A stretch of DNA of 64,000 bases. Source: Bryum argenteum (lineage: Eukaryota; Streptophyta; Bryopsida; Bryales; Bryaceae). The stretch covers positions 3,555,501-3,619,500 of the forward strand of contig CM073331.1 of assembly GCA_037043015.1 (NCBI GenBank), given 5' to 3'. The notes beneath the pieces are model-generated. The model did not search any database. It was given only the letters and a program-made list of their open reading frames with translations, and had not been told where the DNA came from. This document shows positions 23,701 through 34,019 of this stretch, piece by piece (positions within the stretch are counted from its first letter, which is position 1; each line of letters starts with the position of its first letter). The position numbers were made by a program, and so were the translations under genes.

Positions 23701-26143
23701 TTAGACCAACTGTCTAATTAGTCTATCCACTAGTTTTTATCAAAGTTCTTTGTATGGATCTTGAGTAGGATCTTGTTTATTATTAGTCTAAATGTCTAAC
23801 TGTCTAATTAGTCTATCCACCAGTTTTTATCAAAGTTCTTCGTATGGATCTTGAGTTATATTCGGGTTTTGCAGAAACAACATAATTATCTCTTGTAGTT
23901 GTTATTGACTTCAGGAGTTAATTAATTGATGCCTTGGATGGGTGCTTGCAGAGTGGCCATGGTGGATTTAAAGGAGGAAGCAATCATCGTGCAGGTGCTA
24001 ATTTTTTTCGACAATGTGCGACCCTCACCAGTCGCTCATTTCTTAACATGTCGCGCGATATCGGCTATTATTGGATTCGCTTGGCCATGTATATCGGAAC
24101 GGCGTGTTGTTTGGGTACCATCTTCTGGAAAGTAGGCGTAGAGTACAGCTCCATCGTGGTAAGTAGCCCGACAAACCTCCTCCCATCAAAATCTTAAATA
24201 AAATGAATTCCAATTTATAACAAATACGGATGATGAACCTAATAGGACTTTGCAATTTTTTTGTGAACGTAACAAAGTTTGGTTTAAATGGTTGTTTTTT
24301 TAACCCCTAAATTTCCTTGTTGCAAAATGGTCTAAGTCATAAAATTTGACCTTCCTATAGATTGAGCTCAGAAAGTCTCAATCTGAGCATTATTCAAAAG
24401 ATTCAACCGTAAGATCTCAAAGTTCACTTGACATTCTCTTTACATACCACATTTGAACCGTTCATTCTTCCTCATTTGTGAGATTATAATAGTTAAAATT
24501 GGCTAAGTTTTCCTCCTATGGGAACCTCCAAAACCCGTTTCGGGTTTTAAGGAAAGTTAGGGGTTGAAGGAAATTGAAATATGCAACATAATTGTTTTTC
24601 CAGGCACGGGCAGCGGTGATGTTCTTCGTTGCGGGGTTCTTGACATTCCTCTCCATTTGCGGGTTCCCGGCTTTCGTCGAGGACATGAGAGTGTTCTATC
24701 ATGAGCGGGTTAGTGGGCACTACGGCGTGGCAGCCTTTGTGGTTAGCAACACGTTGTCGTCTACTCCGTTTGTGTTCCTCATCGCCTTGGCATCGGGCAC
24801 AATTGTGTACTTCATGACAAATTTGCATCCGGGTATCATGCACTACATCTACTTCATCCTCGTTCTCTTCGCCTCCTTAAAGTGTGTCGAGAGTAGTATG
24901 ATGGCTGTTGCGAGCCTCGTCGGACATAACTTTCTCACCGGCCTTGTTATCGGTGCCGGCATCCAAGTACGTGATCACTTCTTCCTCTTCCTACCCCTCC
25001 AATTAGAAAATGGCTTACTCCTCGACAAGGGTGAAGTAACCCCTATGTTCTTGCCTATGTCTGGTGGTCATAGCGTATAGAGTTAGGGGTAAAATTGGTG
25101 CTTGGTTTACATTGGCATTTTAAGATTTCCGTTTTCTCTTCTTTTTTCTGAGTCCTTTTTTAAAAGACAATTTTGTTGAAAATAATGATGAACTTTAGGA
25201 GTATATGTGGTACTTTGTAGTCTATGATGTGCTAATTAAAGCTCTTTCGCAAATTTTACGCAGGGAGTTTCTATGATGTTGGCGGGTTATTTCCGATTGG
25301 CCAAAGACTTGCCCAAGCCCGTGTGGAGGTATCCGGGATCATATCTGTCATTACATGCATATGCCACTCAAGTGAGTTCAACCATATCCTATCTTCTACA
25401 CTAAATTTGGTACCCACACTAATTGACTAATGGATGTTATGACTATATTTGGCAACACTATATTCGCTTCAATAGTAAGATAGAGCTCGGTGCGCTCTCA
25501 CTAAAAAAATCGAGCATTAAACGTTGTATCAGACAACCTATACTCCTATAGTAATCATCTAGTGCGGAATCATTATTTTTTAAATAAAGAAGTAAGAACA
25601 TCAAACCCTTGTGGAGTTGGAGTGAATAAAATGCCCGTTCGACATATCCTTGATGATATGCTCACAGGAAATAACAACAATGATGTAGGACTACTAACCC
25701 CTCTCAGAGTGGACACTATAACCACAAGTATTACTATGTACTATTATACGAGACACTTTTATGTTGTAGGAAGAAAAAAAATAGCTGATAAACGAGCAAC
25801 TTTGGCTTCGGAAAAATGTTGACCAAGCATATGATGTATGTGTGATCAATGGCAGGGGCTATTCAAGAATGATTTTCCCGGTCTCGTATTCGAGAACATC
25901 GTAGGCCAAAACGACGATCCAATTGGGCCGGCAATCTCGGGAACTTTTGTTCTCCAACATTTTCTTGGAGTCGATTCGCACCGAACAAAGTGGGCCGATT
26001 TGGGTATCATCTTCGCCATGGTCGCCGCCAACAAAATCCTTTTCTTCATTTTCATCAAGATTAGCGAGAAACTCGGGCCTCGCTTCCGCTTACTCACAAA
26101 GGAGTACTTCGGTTCTCGTTGCATTTCCGAGCATCAAGGTTAA
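17733..26143 (+). CDS. ABCG half transporter (ABCG11/12/15-like)
   Basis: Eleven exons: 17733-17859, 18259-18339, 18446-18528, 18979-19268, 20165-20336, 22553-22672, 23206-23352, 23952-24158, 24604-24966, 25264-25371 and 25856-26143. They encode 661 residues, usual for a plant half-size ABCG. The nucleotide-binding domain comes first: Walker [10 protein letters not shown] (55-63), Q-loop Q102 in VTQED, signature LSGGEKRR (162-169), Walker B LLFLDE (182-187), H-loop H218 in [10 protein letters not shown]. The membrane domain runs from about residue 370 to the end, with [11 protein letters not shown] and a C-terminal helix. The wording resembles Arabidopsis ABCG11, ABCG12 and ABCG15, which export cuticular or sporopollenin-type lipids as dimers at the plasma membrane; the substrate here is inferred only. 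The ATG is the first in frame after the leader repeats. The second intron uses a GC donor; all others are GT-AG and every phase joins cleanly. Introns 4, 5, 7 and 8 carry repeats. No break was found. Confidence 0.92.
19275..19334 (+). repeat. CCCT microsatellite in ABCG intron 4
   Basis: About 14 CCCT-type units begin only six bases after the intron 4 donor GT at 19269. Confidence 0.9.
19456..19705. repeat. Dispersed repeat copy in ABCG intron 4
   Basis: It matches 36131-36384 through long blocks (CTCAACTTTCTGAACT, TGACAATGTATATAAAGGAG, ACAAAATGGCACATGGCATA). It lacks the intact inverted ends of the other copy. Confidence 0.65.
20447..20818 (+). repeat. Tandem duplication carrying two CACTAG-ended mini elements, ABCG intron 5
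   Basis: Two diverged copies start at ACGGGTTTA (20448 and 20653). Each includes a short inverted-repeat element that begins CACTAGAGGGAAATGG or CACTAGAAGGAAATGG and ends TTTCTTCTAGTG: 20539-20638 (100 bp) and 20744-20815 (72 bp). CACTA-type ends suggest minimal CACTA derivatives, but no three-base duplication is clear. Confidence 0.6.
21355..21634 (+). repeat. 140-bp perfect tandem duplication in ABCG intron 5
   Basis: CATCAAAGTTGATTGACTTA recurs at 21361 and 21501 and the copies look identical through GGGATGTCTATGAG. It is either a very recent duplication or an assembly artefact. Confidence 0.9.
21827..22086. mobile_element. TTAA-flanked miniature element in ABCG intron 5, inverted
   Basis: TTAA at 21823-21826 and 22087-22090; ends CCCTTGGAGATCC and GGATCTTTTAGGG. 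The core is the reverse complement of the 24304 copy. Confidence 0.75.
22258..22400 (+). repeat. SINE 3' fragment in ABCG intron 5
   Basis: It matches the 3' half of the SINE at 42323-42680 (GAGGGGTTAGTAGTCCCGCC, CACTCTATTCACG, GGTTGAAGTTTCTCTTC). Related fragments lie near 27030-27095 and 54965-55020, and an inverted piece near 25690-25725. Confidence 0.65.
23601..23857 (+). repeat. Three tandem units of about 85 bases in ABCG intron 7
   Basis: Units run from AGGATCTTGTTTATTATT through GTCTAATTAGTCTAT to TCAAAGTTCTTCG and GGATCTTGAGT. Confidence 0.8.
24304..24563. mobile_element. TTAA-flanked miniature element in ABCG intron 8
   Basis: TTAA at 24300-24303; the right copy has decayed to TTGA at 24564-24567. 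Ends are CCCCTAAATTTCCTT and AAGGAAAGTTAGGGG. It is a good full-length example of the 240-260 bp family and ends about 40 bases before exon 9. Confidence 0.8.
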
Positions 26144-27199
26144 AATTAATGACACTTGTACGGACCCGCAAATTACACTAAAAACTCATAGTCCGTGGGG
26201 CTTCCTTTGAAAATGGCATATTTTAGCAAGCTCGGATGACACTTACATCAAAAGTGTCCATTGAACATTCAATCTTCTTTTGTCCATTTTGGCCCTCTAG
26301 GGACTAGTTAGTTAACAAAATTAATAGGCCCAGGGCTATGGAAATTAGTGATGTACATAAATTAGATTGACTGATATTTAGCCTCTGAAATTTGCCATTT
26401 TCACAATCAAAAAAGGTTTGGTAAGAGTGGATGTTTTTCATTCAGCCCATCAATGAATGAAAGCTTGAAAAATAATAGCCTGAGAAATGGTGTGTACAGA
26501 AGGATAATTACAAAAATAAAAGCTCTATATTATTGAACATGATGGCAATTTGTTGCACTATATTGTAGAAGACCAACTTGGTGAAACCACCTAAAGGCAC
26601 GCACTACCCTGAGGGCGGGCACCCAAGATTCTTGCCTTTATATGAAGATGTAACCTTCCTTGCATGTACCACATAAGTACATAATTAGAGTTATTGTTTT
26701 TAGGTTTTTACTTCAAAAATTTTGTATCAATTATGTGTTTGTTTTAAAATATCACCAAAAAAGGAAAAACTCGTCTTTTCCTTTTCCTTGAAAAATAGTA
26801 ACCCACTCATTTCATCACTCCAATTATATAGATTCCCTCGAGCAATAATTTTTAAGTGCACAACAATACAATACGTGGTTTCAGCATGTAGTAGAAATAT
26901 CAATGAGATGTGATTGGTTGAAAGTGGGAGGCTTGGAATGTGATTGAAGGTGAAATCCTTGACTCACTGTGGCCAGTTTCATCGTAGTGTAGACCAATCC
27001 TAAATAATATGTTGAATTTGTGCCATATTATTGGATGGGTCGAACATGCACTCTATTCACGCCGGCCTCTAAATAAGTTGGAGTTTTTCTTCTTCTAACA
27101 TATGATGTGCAGCCTCCCGGAGTGAAGTTTCTTATATGTTTTCTTAGATAGCAATTACTCAACCCCACGCCAGAAATTGCAATTTGACACGTTGTAATC
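26144..27199. other. ABCG 3' flank and intergenic DNA
   Basis: Presumed 3' UTR, then AT-rich DNA. A SINE 3' fragment lies near 27030-27095. No gene recognised. Confidence 0.4.
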
Positions 27200-27664
27200 T
27201 TGAGAAACTAAATATCTTCTTCTTCAATCATAGTTTGTTTCTATCAAAGACTTGTTGTTATGAGTTCCAAAACAAGTCAAGTTTTTGTGGTAAAAATCTC
27301 AGCTCAATTCAAATTTACATGGAGATATCATGTATCTTAGTGCGAGAAGCTTCTTTCAGTTTCTCTTTGTTTTGCAAATCATGAAACATGTTTCACTATT
27401 GAAATGCCATTTTATCTATCATAGTCTTACTCGTCCCCATTTTCTTCCACATTCTATTTGTGATTGATTAACTACCAATTCTTAGCCTATTTGGTATGTC
27501 ATGGCAAACTACTTCAACTTCTACGATTCTTCATAACATCTTCCAATTTGCAAAAAAGTGAACAACAAGCCCCAGAAGCATTAAAGTCTCTATTGTTGTC
27601 TTTCAAAATAGCCACATTAAGAAAAATTTCCATAGATTCTATAGATACCAACGCACAAACCATT

Positions 27665-27851
27665 CACTAGTAAAAATTCTGTCAAAAATGTTGTCCGGAA
27701 TAACAGGACCCAAAAAAATAATTATGTCTCAAATGACACAAACTCATGTCATTATAAACATAATTATATCTATAATGACAGATTTTCTAGAAATAAATCT
27801 CTTCTGTCATTTGAGACAAGTTATTCCGGACAACAGTTTTGGACGCTAGTG
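27665..27851. mobile_element. Foldback element with CACTAG ends
   Basis: It begins CACTAGTAAAAATTCTGTC and ends TTTTGGACGCTAGTG. Inside are long inverted arms (GTTGTCCGGAATAAC with GTTATTCCGGACAAC, and TGTCTCAAATGACA with TGTCATTTGAGACA), so the whole unit can fold into a hairpin. The three-base flanks differ (ATT and CTT). Confidence 0.65.
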
Positions 27852-28123
27852 CTTGTTTCAAATTGGGAACTACGACTCTCCAAAAATCAATCGTCACCTT
27901 GAATCGAGTATGTCATGCCCATCTATAAAGTCAAAGATATCAGAACACCGTTGACTCCATCTAAGCTCCTGTCTCAGGCTACTTTTTGGAATCTCATGAA
28001 AGTAGAACACATCTAAAAGATTGGTAGATGACAAAATCATGGCAAGAGTAAGAACATTCTAAGACAAATACTTCAAAGTGAAGACAGCAAATCAGTCCTG
28101 AAATTTTAGTAGTGGTTGTCGTT

Positions 28124-28410
28124 AACAATGATCAGGAAGAACCGACGGCTAGTTTATTATCAGCCGATGGATTATGCAAACTCGCTGGTCCATTCATAAA
28201 ACCACTGACAAAAAACCCATGAAAATTACAATTAAATTTCTATTCTTAGTATTAGTATTAAATAAGGCAATTCTCAATGCCATAAGCAATGATCAGGAAA
28301 AACTGACGGCTAGTCCATTATTAGCAGATGGATTTAGCACACTAGCCGGTCCATTCGAGAAACCACCGGCTAAAAACCAATGAAATGTACAAATAAATTT
28401 CTATTCTCAA
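28124..28410 (+). repeat. Tandem duplication of about 150 bases
   Basis: Two copies share AACAATGATCAGGAAGAAC-type starts, GACGGCTAGT, GGTCCATTC and AAATTTCTATTCT. It lies inside the SAP18 pseudogene. Confidence 0.7.
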
Positions 28411-28482
28411 TATGAATTAAGACAATTGCCAGAAGAGATCTGAGATGAACTGCGATTGGGTATGGGATGTGCTGGGTATTAA

Positions 28483-28707
28483 CCCCTAAAGGTCTGAGCG
28501 TGCCGCGGCGACCAGTAGAATACGGTGTATTTTAGTTGTATTTGGAGTGAATGCACACCTTTAATGGGTTTGAGTTCAAAGAAGAAGTTGACATTTGAAT
28601 TAATGCGGTTCTAGTGAGCTGTTACGATTCCAGTTTAGAGTTTCTTGTTGGTAGCAAATCCTAATTATACGACAGCGTACATACTATCCCCAAGGGACTT
28701 TTAAGGG
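28483..28707. mobile_element. TTAA-flanked miniature element (225 bp)
   Basis: TTAA at 28479-28482 and 28708-28711; ends CCCCTAAAGGTCT and GGGACTTTTAAGGG. The interior differs from the other subfamilies. Inserted within the SAP18 pseudogene. Confidence 0.7.
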
Positions 28708-29326
28708 TTAACCAGTAAAAGTCAAAAAACTTCCCGAACCCTGGTCGGGAAGAGTGGACATTTATTCATCCCACACATCCATGAATACCAATCACTGCTC
28801 AACTAGACAATAATGAAGCATCCAATAATGAAGCAAAATCCCTAGCATAATGTAGGTAAGTTATGCGCACGTACTAAATCAGTAAGTAAGCGCCTGCTCC
28901 TGCATCTCGTCATGTGTAAAGATAAACCTCGTCCTTCAGTTCTTGTCCTCGCATGGCTGAAATCATCAATGGTGTGATGACTACCATTCTGCTGCAACAT
29001 CAAGCAGTGTGAATAACTAAGCACACAACTAAACCACAAGAGCTAAATTGAAAACATTCTGACAATGGGTAAGATTTGTACCTGAATAAAAATGCGGGCA
29101 CGTCTGTAACAGAATGATGCATACGGTCCACAATAAGTACAACCTTTGAAATACTGCTGTATTATCTCCAAATGAAATGTGCAGAAAGCCCACAGAATGT
29201 AGACAGACACAGACTCACAGAGTCGTATTGAAGATCGAGAAACCCTTGTAAAAATAATGAATGGAATGTTAATGGAATAACTTTATTGGAAATGTTAAAA
29301 GCTACACACCTTCATCTCTCCATTAA

Positions 29327-29662
29327 CCCCTAAATTTCCTTGTTGCAAAACAGTCTAAATCACAAAATTTGACCTACCTTTAGATTAAGCTCAAAAAACC
29401 TCAATCTAAGCATTACTTAAAAGATTCAACCGTAAGATCTCAAAGTTCACTTGACATTCTTCTCACATACCAAATTTGAACCGTTCATTCTTCCTCATTT
29501 GTGAGATTATAATAGTCAAAGTTGGCTGACTTTCTCTCTTGCGGGAACCTCCAAAACCCGTTTCGGGTTTTAACCCTTAGACGCCCAGCTCCTCGGAAAA
29601 TACATAAAAAAGCAAGCCCGAGGAGCATGCTTGGGCGTTTAAGGGTTCAGGAAAGGTAGGGG
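29327..29662. mobile_element. TTAA-flanked element containing a nested element
   Basis: TTAA at 29323-29326 and 29663-29666; ends CCCCTAAATTTCCTT and AAAGGTAGGGG. Compared with the 24304 copy, its right part is interrupted at TTAA by the insert at 29574-29645. Confidence 0.82.
29574..29645. mobile_element. 72-bp mini element nested in the 29327 element
   Basis: Ends CCCTTAGACGCCC and GGGCGTTTAAGGG, a one-base mismatch to the perfect ends of the 6305 element. Left flank TTAA (29570-29573), right flank TTCA (29646-29649), one base changed. Removing it restores the host sequence seen at 24304. Confidence 0.82.
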
Positions 29663-29666
29663 TTAA

Positions 29667-31246
29667 GTACAGTTCAATTTTCATAGAGCAACTGAGAAGC
29701 TTCAGAAAGTAGAAGTTACAATAGAATAGAACCTTACAGATGATCACCATTGTTGCACATTGTGAAAGAAACATACGATAAGTCAGTACAATTCTATAGG
29801 AATATCAAGAAAACTTGCACTTGTATGTTGAAATTTTCAAAATATTCTCTGATGTGTTTTTGATGCATACTACAAAATCTCAATGCTCATGAGATTAAAA
29901 TGCAAAAAAACTAAGAGAAAAAATAGTGAAAAAGACAACAATAAGATCATACTAGGAAAATTCTATGAGTGAGGACGTTGTGAACAAGTCAATAGTGAAG
30001 ACCATGTATGTAGCAAACACACGAGACTTACCACTCCCATGCTTGACAACAATTTTTTTTATTCCTCTAGGAATTAAATTCAATCCAATTCAACTCTAAA
30101 TCTCCCTCTAAATCTTCAAGAACCTTTGCTAATGAATCAGATGAAGGCTTCAACCATGTCTGCAAATGAATGTCTCTCTTTTAGGATCTTGATGTCAACA
30201 CTTTGTAATCAAAGTGTTAAACATAAAAAAAGGATTATTTGGTAGTGATGGCCTTTCTCTCCTCAAAATCATGTTCAAGGGACGCGACCGGTGATGATTT
30301 CATAACATGTCATTGCAAACCTATACACGTGAATGGCTCTCTCGAGCAAGTGCCATTCTTCAATGCAAGTAAAATTTCAGACGCTCTCCGCATTGATACT
30401 TCCAGAAAGTAATAGTATCTCCTTACATAATTCAAAGAAAGTCCGACCGTATAAATTGCAACTACGTAGTCGGATACAGGAACAAGATGTACCAACTTAC
30501 CATGACAGCCGATGTTGCGGCAGTAACTCTGCTCTCGATTCAATTATGAAGCCGCTCGATCATTGCAGTCACTAGTCCTCCAATTCAGAGTGAATCACAG
30601 CACGGTAAATACTTTCCACCTCCTTGAGCTCAAATGGCAAGGACTATAGGCCACGCCTTAAAATCAGCAGACCTCTAGACTTCCCAGCTCGCTTGCCGTG
30701 GTGACTGCCAGACTTCCAGGCAGAGGGCGCTTGTGAAAGCTTCAGCCTTCACGTTGGTATGTCTAGGAGATAGACCACAGTACCAGACTCCCTAGCTCGC
30801 CGGCAATGTCTTCGTGGTGACATCGAGACTCCTCAAGCAGATGGCCCTTATGAGCCTTCACGTTGGTTTTTCTAGGCCGGAGTTCTTACCCTCCTTCAGC
30901 AGCACCATCAACTTCGAGGAAGCTGGAGCGTCGAAGTTGGGACTGTCGGTAATTTCATTGCAGTCTCAGCATGGATGAATGAGCACGAGGTACGTATTCT
31001 GAATACAGAAGCACAGTAGTGCGTATGGCTCATACTGTATCTCCTTATCAGATAATTCAACGTGGGTACAGTAGTGGTCAAAACATATAATAACGGTAGC
31101 CACTGGGTCCGCTTTATTTGTTCAAATCCACTTACGATCATCCTCATTATGTTTTCAGGAAATACTCTGATCTTCTATAGTGGAGATTGCAAATGTCGAT
31201 CTGGTAGAGAAGTAACACTAATCAATCAGAGCAAGACCAACGTTAA
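29667..31246. other. Intergenic DNA with a 120-bp duplication
   Basis: No gene recognised. About 30660-30885 holds two diverged copies sharing GACTTCCCAGCTCGC / GACTCCCTAGCTCGC and AGCCTTCACGTTGGT. GC content is higher from 30240 to 31100. A minus ORF at 30310-30543 and plausible splice-like sites (ATG-GTAAGT on the minus strand near 30500) leave room for an unrecognised or non-coding transcript. Confidence 0.4.
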
Positions 31247-31350
31247 GCTTCTCCATGTGCTTTCTCTCAAAATCCTCCATATGCTTCCCCTCAAAATCCT
31301 CCATATGCTTTCTCTCAAAATCCTCCATATGCTTTCTCTCAAAATCTTTC
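31247..31350 (+). repeat. 25-base minisatellite, 4 units
   Basis: Units of CTTTCTCTCAAAATCCTCCA followed by TATG, about 560 bases beyond the SAP18 stop codon. Confidence 0.85.
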
Positions 31351-31909
31351 ACTTCAGTTCGAGAGCATTGACAACAAATAACCGAAAGAGGTTAGATGTG
31401 AACACCTCCACAGAAAATCCAAAACGACAACTTACGTATATTAAGCAACGGCACCCCATATTCAAGATTCTGTTACTCTTCCACATCCTGCAGATCAATA
31501 GAAAACTTAAAAAATTCGACATCTTAGGTGTGTCACGACAAACCACTTCGACTTCTAACAATCTTCAAAAGTTATGCCAACAACCAGAAGCAGAAAATTA
31601 GTAGCAAGCTCCAGAAAGAAAACGGGACAGCAGTGCACCAGTCTTCTCAACATTGTGTTTCAAAACTAAGTAGTTACATCCACTAAACCAAAACAACAAT
31701 GAATCCTACTCATACTTCAATTTCAATATCCTCCTATTGTTCTCCTCGTACTCTCCTCCTTCCACAGGTTCCAACCTTGTCCATGATACGGAAACTAGGT
31801 TGCGAAGTAAATAGTGTTACGAGGCTCCAAAAACGAGCTCTACGTGTGTAAGGGCCACATTTCTTCACAGACTAATCAAGGGTACTAAATTAAAAAGATT
31901 AGCGACCCT

Positions 31910-33829
31910 TCAGCTGTAAATAGCCACATCCAGAAAGTCTCCAGTCTGCACACATCAATGCAAAAACCATCGTTAAAGATTAATGACAAAAAGAACAATA
32001 TGCTACAGAGAGTCATTTCGTGAAGAAACTAACCTGAAATTGAAGCTCTTCAAGACTCCGAAAATCGTCACCTCTTCTTCCAGACGGTGTCGAGTATGTC
32101 ATGCCCACCTGCGTAATCAAAGATGTCAAAACAGCATTTCATTTGATGAGCTTACGGTACCAATTCTGGTGTGGTAAGGTAAGGAAGCTTACGGTGCGGA
32201 TGACGTTCCGACCACTTCGGTCAGGGTAGACGAATGCGAAAGACAACCGTGCTTCTCGTTTCTTTGCTGCAGGGGCAACCTCCTTTACCTGCAAAACACA
32301 AATCAAGTTTAACTCACAGTCCTGAATAGACGATACAGCTCAGGGAAAGGTCTTGAACTGCTGAGATCAGTAGAGCACAAATAGATAAACTTTGCATGCC
32401 AAGTTATTAATCGTGACCGGAGTAATAATTTTCTGAAAGGAATGCTTCAGAATGTTTCATAGTTCAGTAGCATATCGTCAGAATCACTTATCAATAGACA
32501 CCAACAATTACTGAACTTGGCAAAATCGAAGCGTCAGCAGCATGTGCACTTACTAGATCAGTGAGCTCCCGCAAAGTGGCATCTCGCCATGTATAAATTT
32601 GAACTTCGCCTTTAGGTTCTTTCCCGCGAACGCTGAAATCTTCAACGGTGTGATGCCCACCATTCTGCAGCAACAGCAAACAGTGTGAAAACACACAAAC
32701 CACAGAAACGAGATTGAAAACATTTGAATAGGAGAGAAAGAAACGAAATGAAAACATCTGAATAGGAGATAGAAAGTGTACCCGAGTGAAAACGCGAAGC
32801 AGCAGAGGGCAAGTCTGCAACAAACAAAACATGCGGCTCACAATCAGTACACTAGGGCTGTACAGAGCTCTGCGTATCATTTCCACTATAGACAGCAAAA
32901 GTGCAGGTACTCATGCATATAGAAAGCAGCGAAGTCCTATTGAATATCGAGAAACCTTGTTAAAAATTAGACCTCATTAAAATCAAAGCTACATACTTCA
33001 CCGTTTCAATGCGGTGATTTCACTTTTCACAAAGTATCAGAAAGCTTCCAAGAAGAAGATATCTAAACCAAAACTCACATATAGACGAGAAAAGCTTCGC
33101 ATTGCTAAGACCAGGCACTCTCCAAAAACGAAAAACGTTGCGAGATAATTAGGTTGAACGGACGCTTCAAACGCAAACAGCCATTACATAATTGGGACAA
33201 GGGTCCATGAAATCGAACATTGAAGACATACTTCCATTGATTACTTAGAAGCTACAAATTATCACCGCTCCAGTTCGTTAAGACTTTCCACAGAGCACCT
33301 GAAAGCGATCAGGATGAAGAAACCAAAGTTGAACTCCGAAAAACAAGAAACATGAAAGGCTCCGCATTGTCGAAACCGAGCAATGTCGAGTACCTCAATG
33401 GTACTATAAGGCTGAGCGAACAATACAATGTGCCTTCCACAGCTAATACATGATCAGGACTAGCCTGCACCAAGCAAACCTTAACTGCTCCCTAAAAGGT
33501 CATCTAATCAAGCTAGCAGTTCGATACTAAGCTGAGAATGTGAGGGCATTGGCACGATTGCTGCTTAAATGTAATATCTTCTGGAAGTTGCAAGATACAT
33601 AAGATCGCTTCAGTGATAGAAATTACTCTACAGTCTTCAGGTGCAAACTTCGGACTTCTTCGGCTTAAAAAGGGAGGCAAGGGGAAGGGAAGAGTGGGAC
33701 GCGAACCTTCTCGCGGTCGATAACGACGACGTTTGGAGGCGGGCCAGGAGGTCCTCTTGGTCCGGTCATGTTGTTGCGAGGTCCGCGCGGTTGCGTTTCT
33801 GCAGGCGCCGATGCGACATGAGCTGCCAT
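31910..33829 (-). CDS. SAP18: SAP18, histone deacetylase/ASAP complex subunit
   Basis: Six exons in transcript order: 33707-33829, 32782-32814, 32554-32664, 32193-32288, 32034-32108 and 31910-31945 (stop at 31910-31912). They encode 157 residues and every internal exon is a whole number of codons. SAP18 has a ubiquitin-like fold; it belongs to the Sin3 deacetylase complex and to the ASAP/PSAP complexes that act with the exon junction complex. Diagnostic stretches are TCPLLLRVFTR, NGGHHTVEDFSVRGKEPKGE, VQIYTWRDATLRELTDL, KKREARLSFAFVYPDRSGRN and TGDFLDVAIYS. The N-terminus is Pro/Gly/Arg-rich, as in plant SAP18. The start is set at MAAHVAS (33829); the frame stays open upstream to 34015, so a longer N-terminus is not excluded. 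The stretch VGMTYSTPSGRRGDD replaces the angiosperm YPNRKQPDD region. All introns are GT-AG. Confidence 0.94.
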
Positions 33830-34019
33830 TAGCACCGCAGGGATCCAAAAATGTAGTGTGATCGATCGAAGTTGAAAATTGTCGCGGCAACGAAACCCGG
33901 AGCTCTCGAGGTAGGGTTTAGCATTGGGGAGAGACGAGTGTATTGCCGTGCTTATCGAGGGGCTATGACCGTGGATGTTGATGAAAATCATCCTTAGTGC
34001 CCAGGTTTCATCCACAGTA

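Larger units (their letters stand above)
27200..29330 (-). pseudogene. Decayed partial duplicate of the SAP18 gene
   Basis: Collinear with 31300-33020, covering exons 5, 3 and 2 of the intact gene and their introns. The exon 5 copy (about 27870-27923) has lost about 14 bases. The exon 3 copy (28875-28988) keeps its splice sites and reads NGSHHTIDDFS, but then shifts frame; in the shifted frame the conserved Trp codon (YTW) is TGA. The exon 2 copy (29082-29103) is 22 bases against 33. Exon 4 has no counterpart and no copies of exons 1 or 6 were found. Intron repeats and two transposon insertions interrupt it. It cannot encode SAP18. Confidence 0.82.

Noticed and set aside
24547-24843. Minus ORF of 98 residues with many Cys and His
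   Set aside because: Antisense to exon 9 of the ABCG gene, which has clear membrane-transporter homology.
25846-26210. ORFs of 92 and 95 residues in other frames
   Set aside because: Shadows of the last ABCG exon.
27665-27851. Possible microRNA precursor
   Set aside because: The long foldback has transposon-like CACTAG ends and several internal arms, so a foldback element is the simpler reading.
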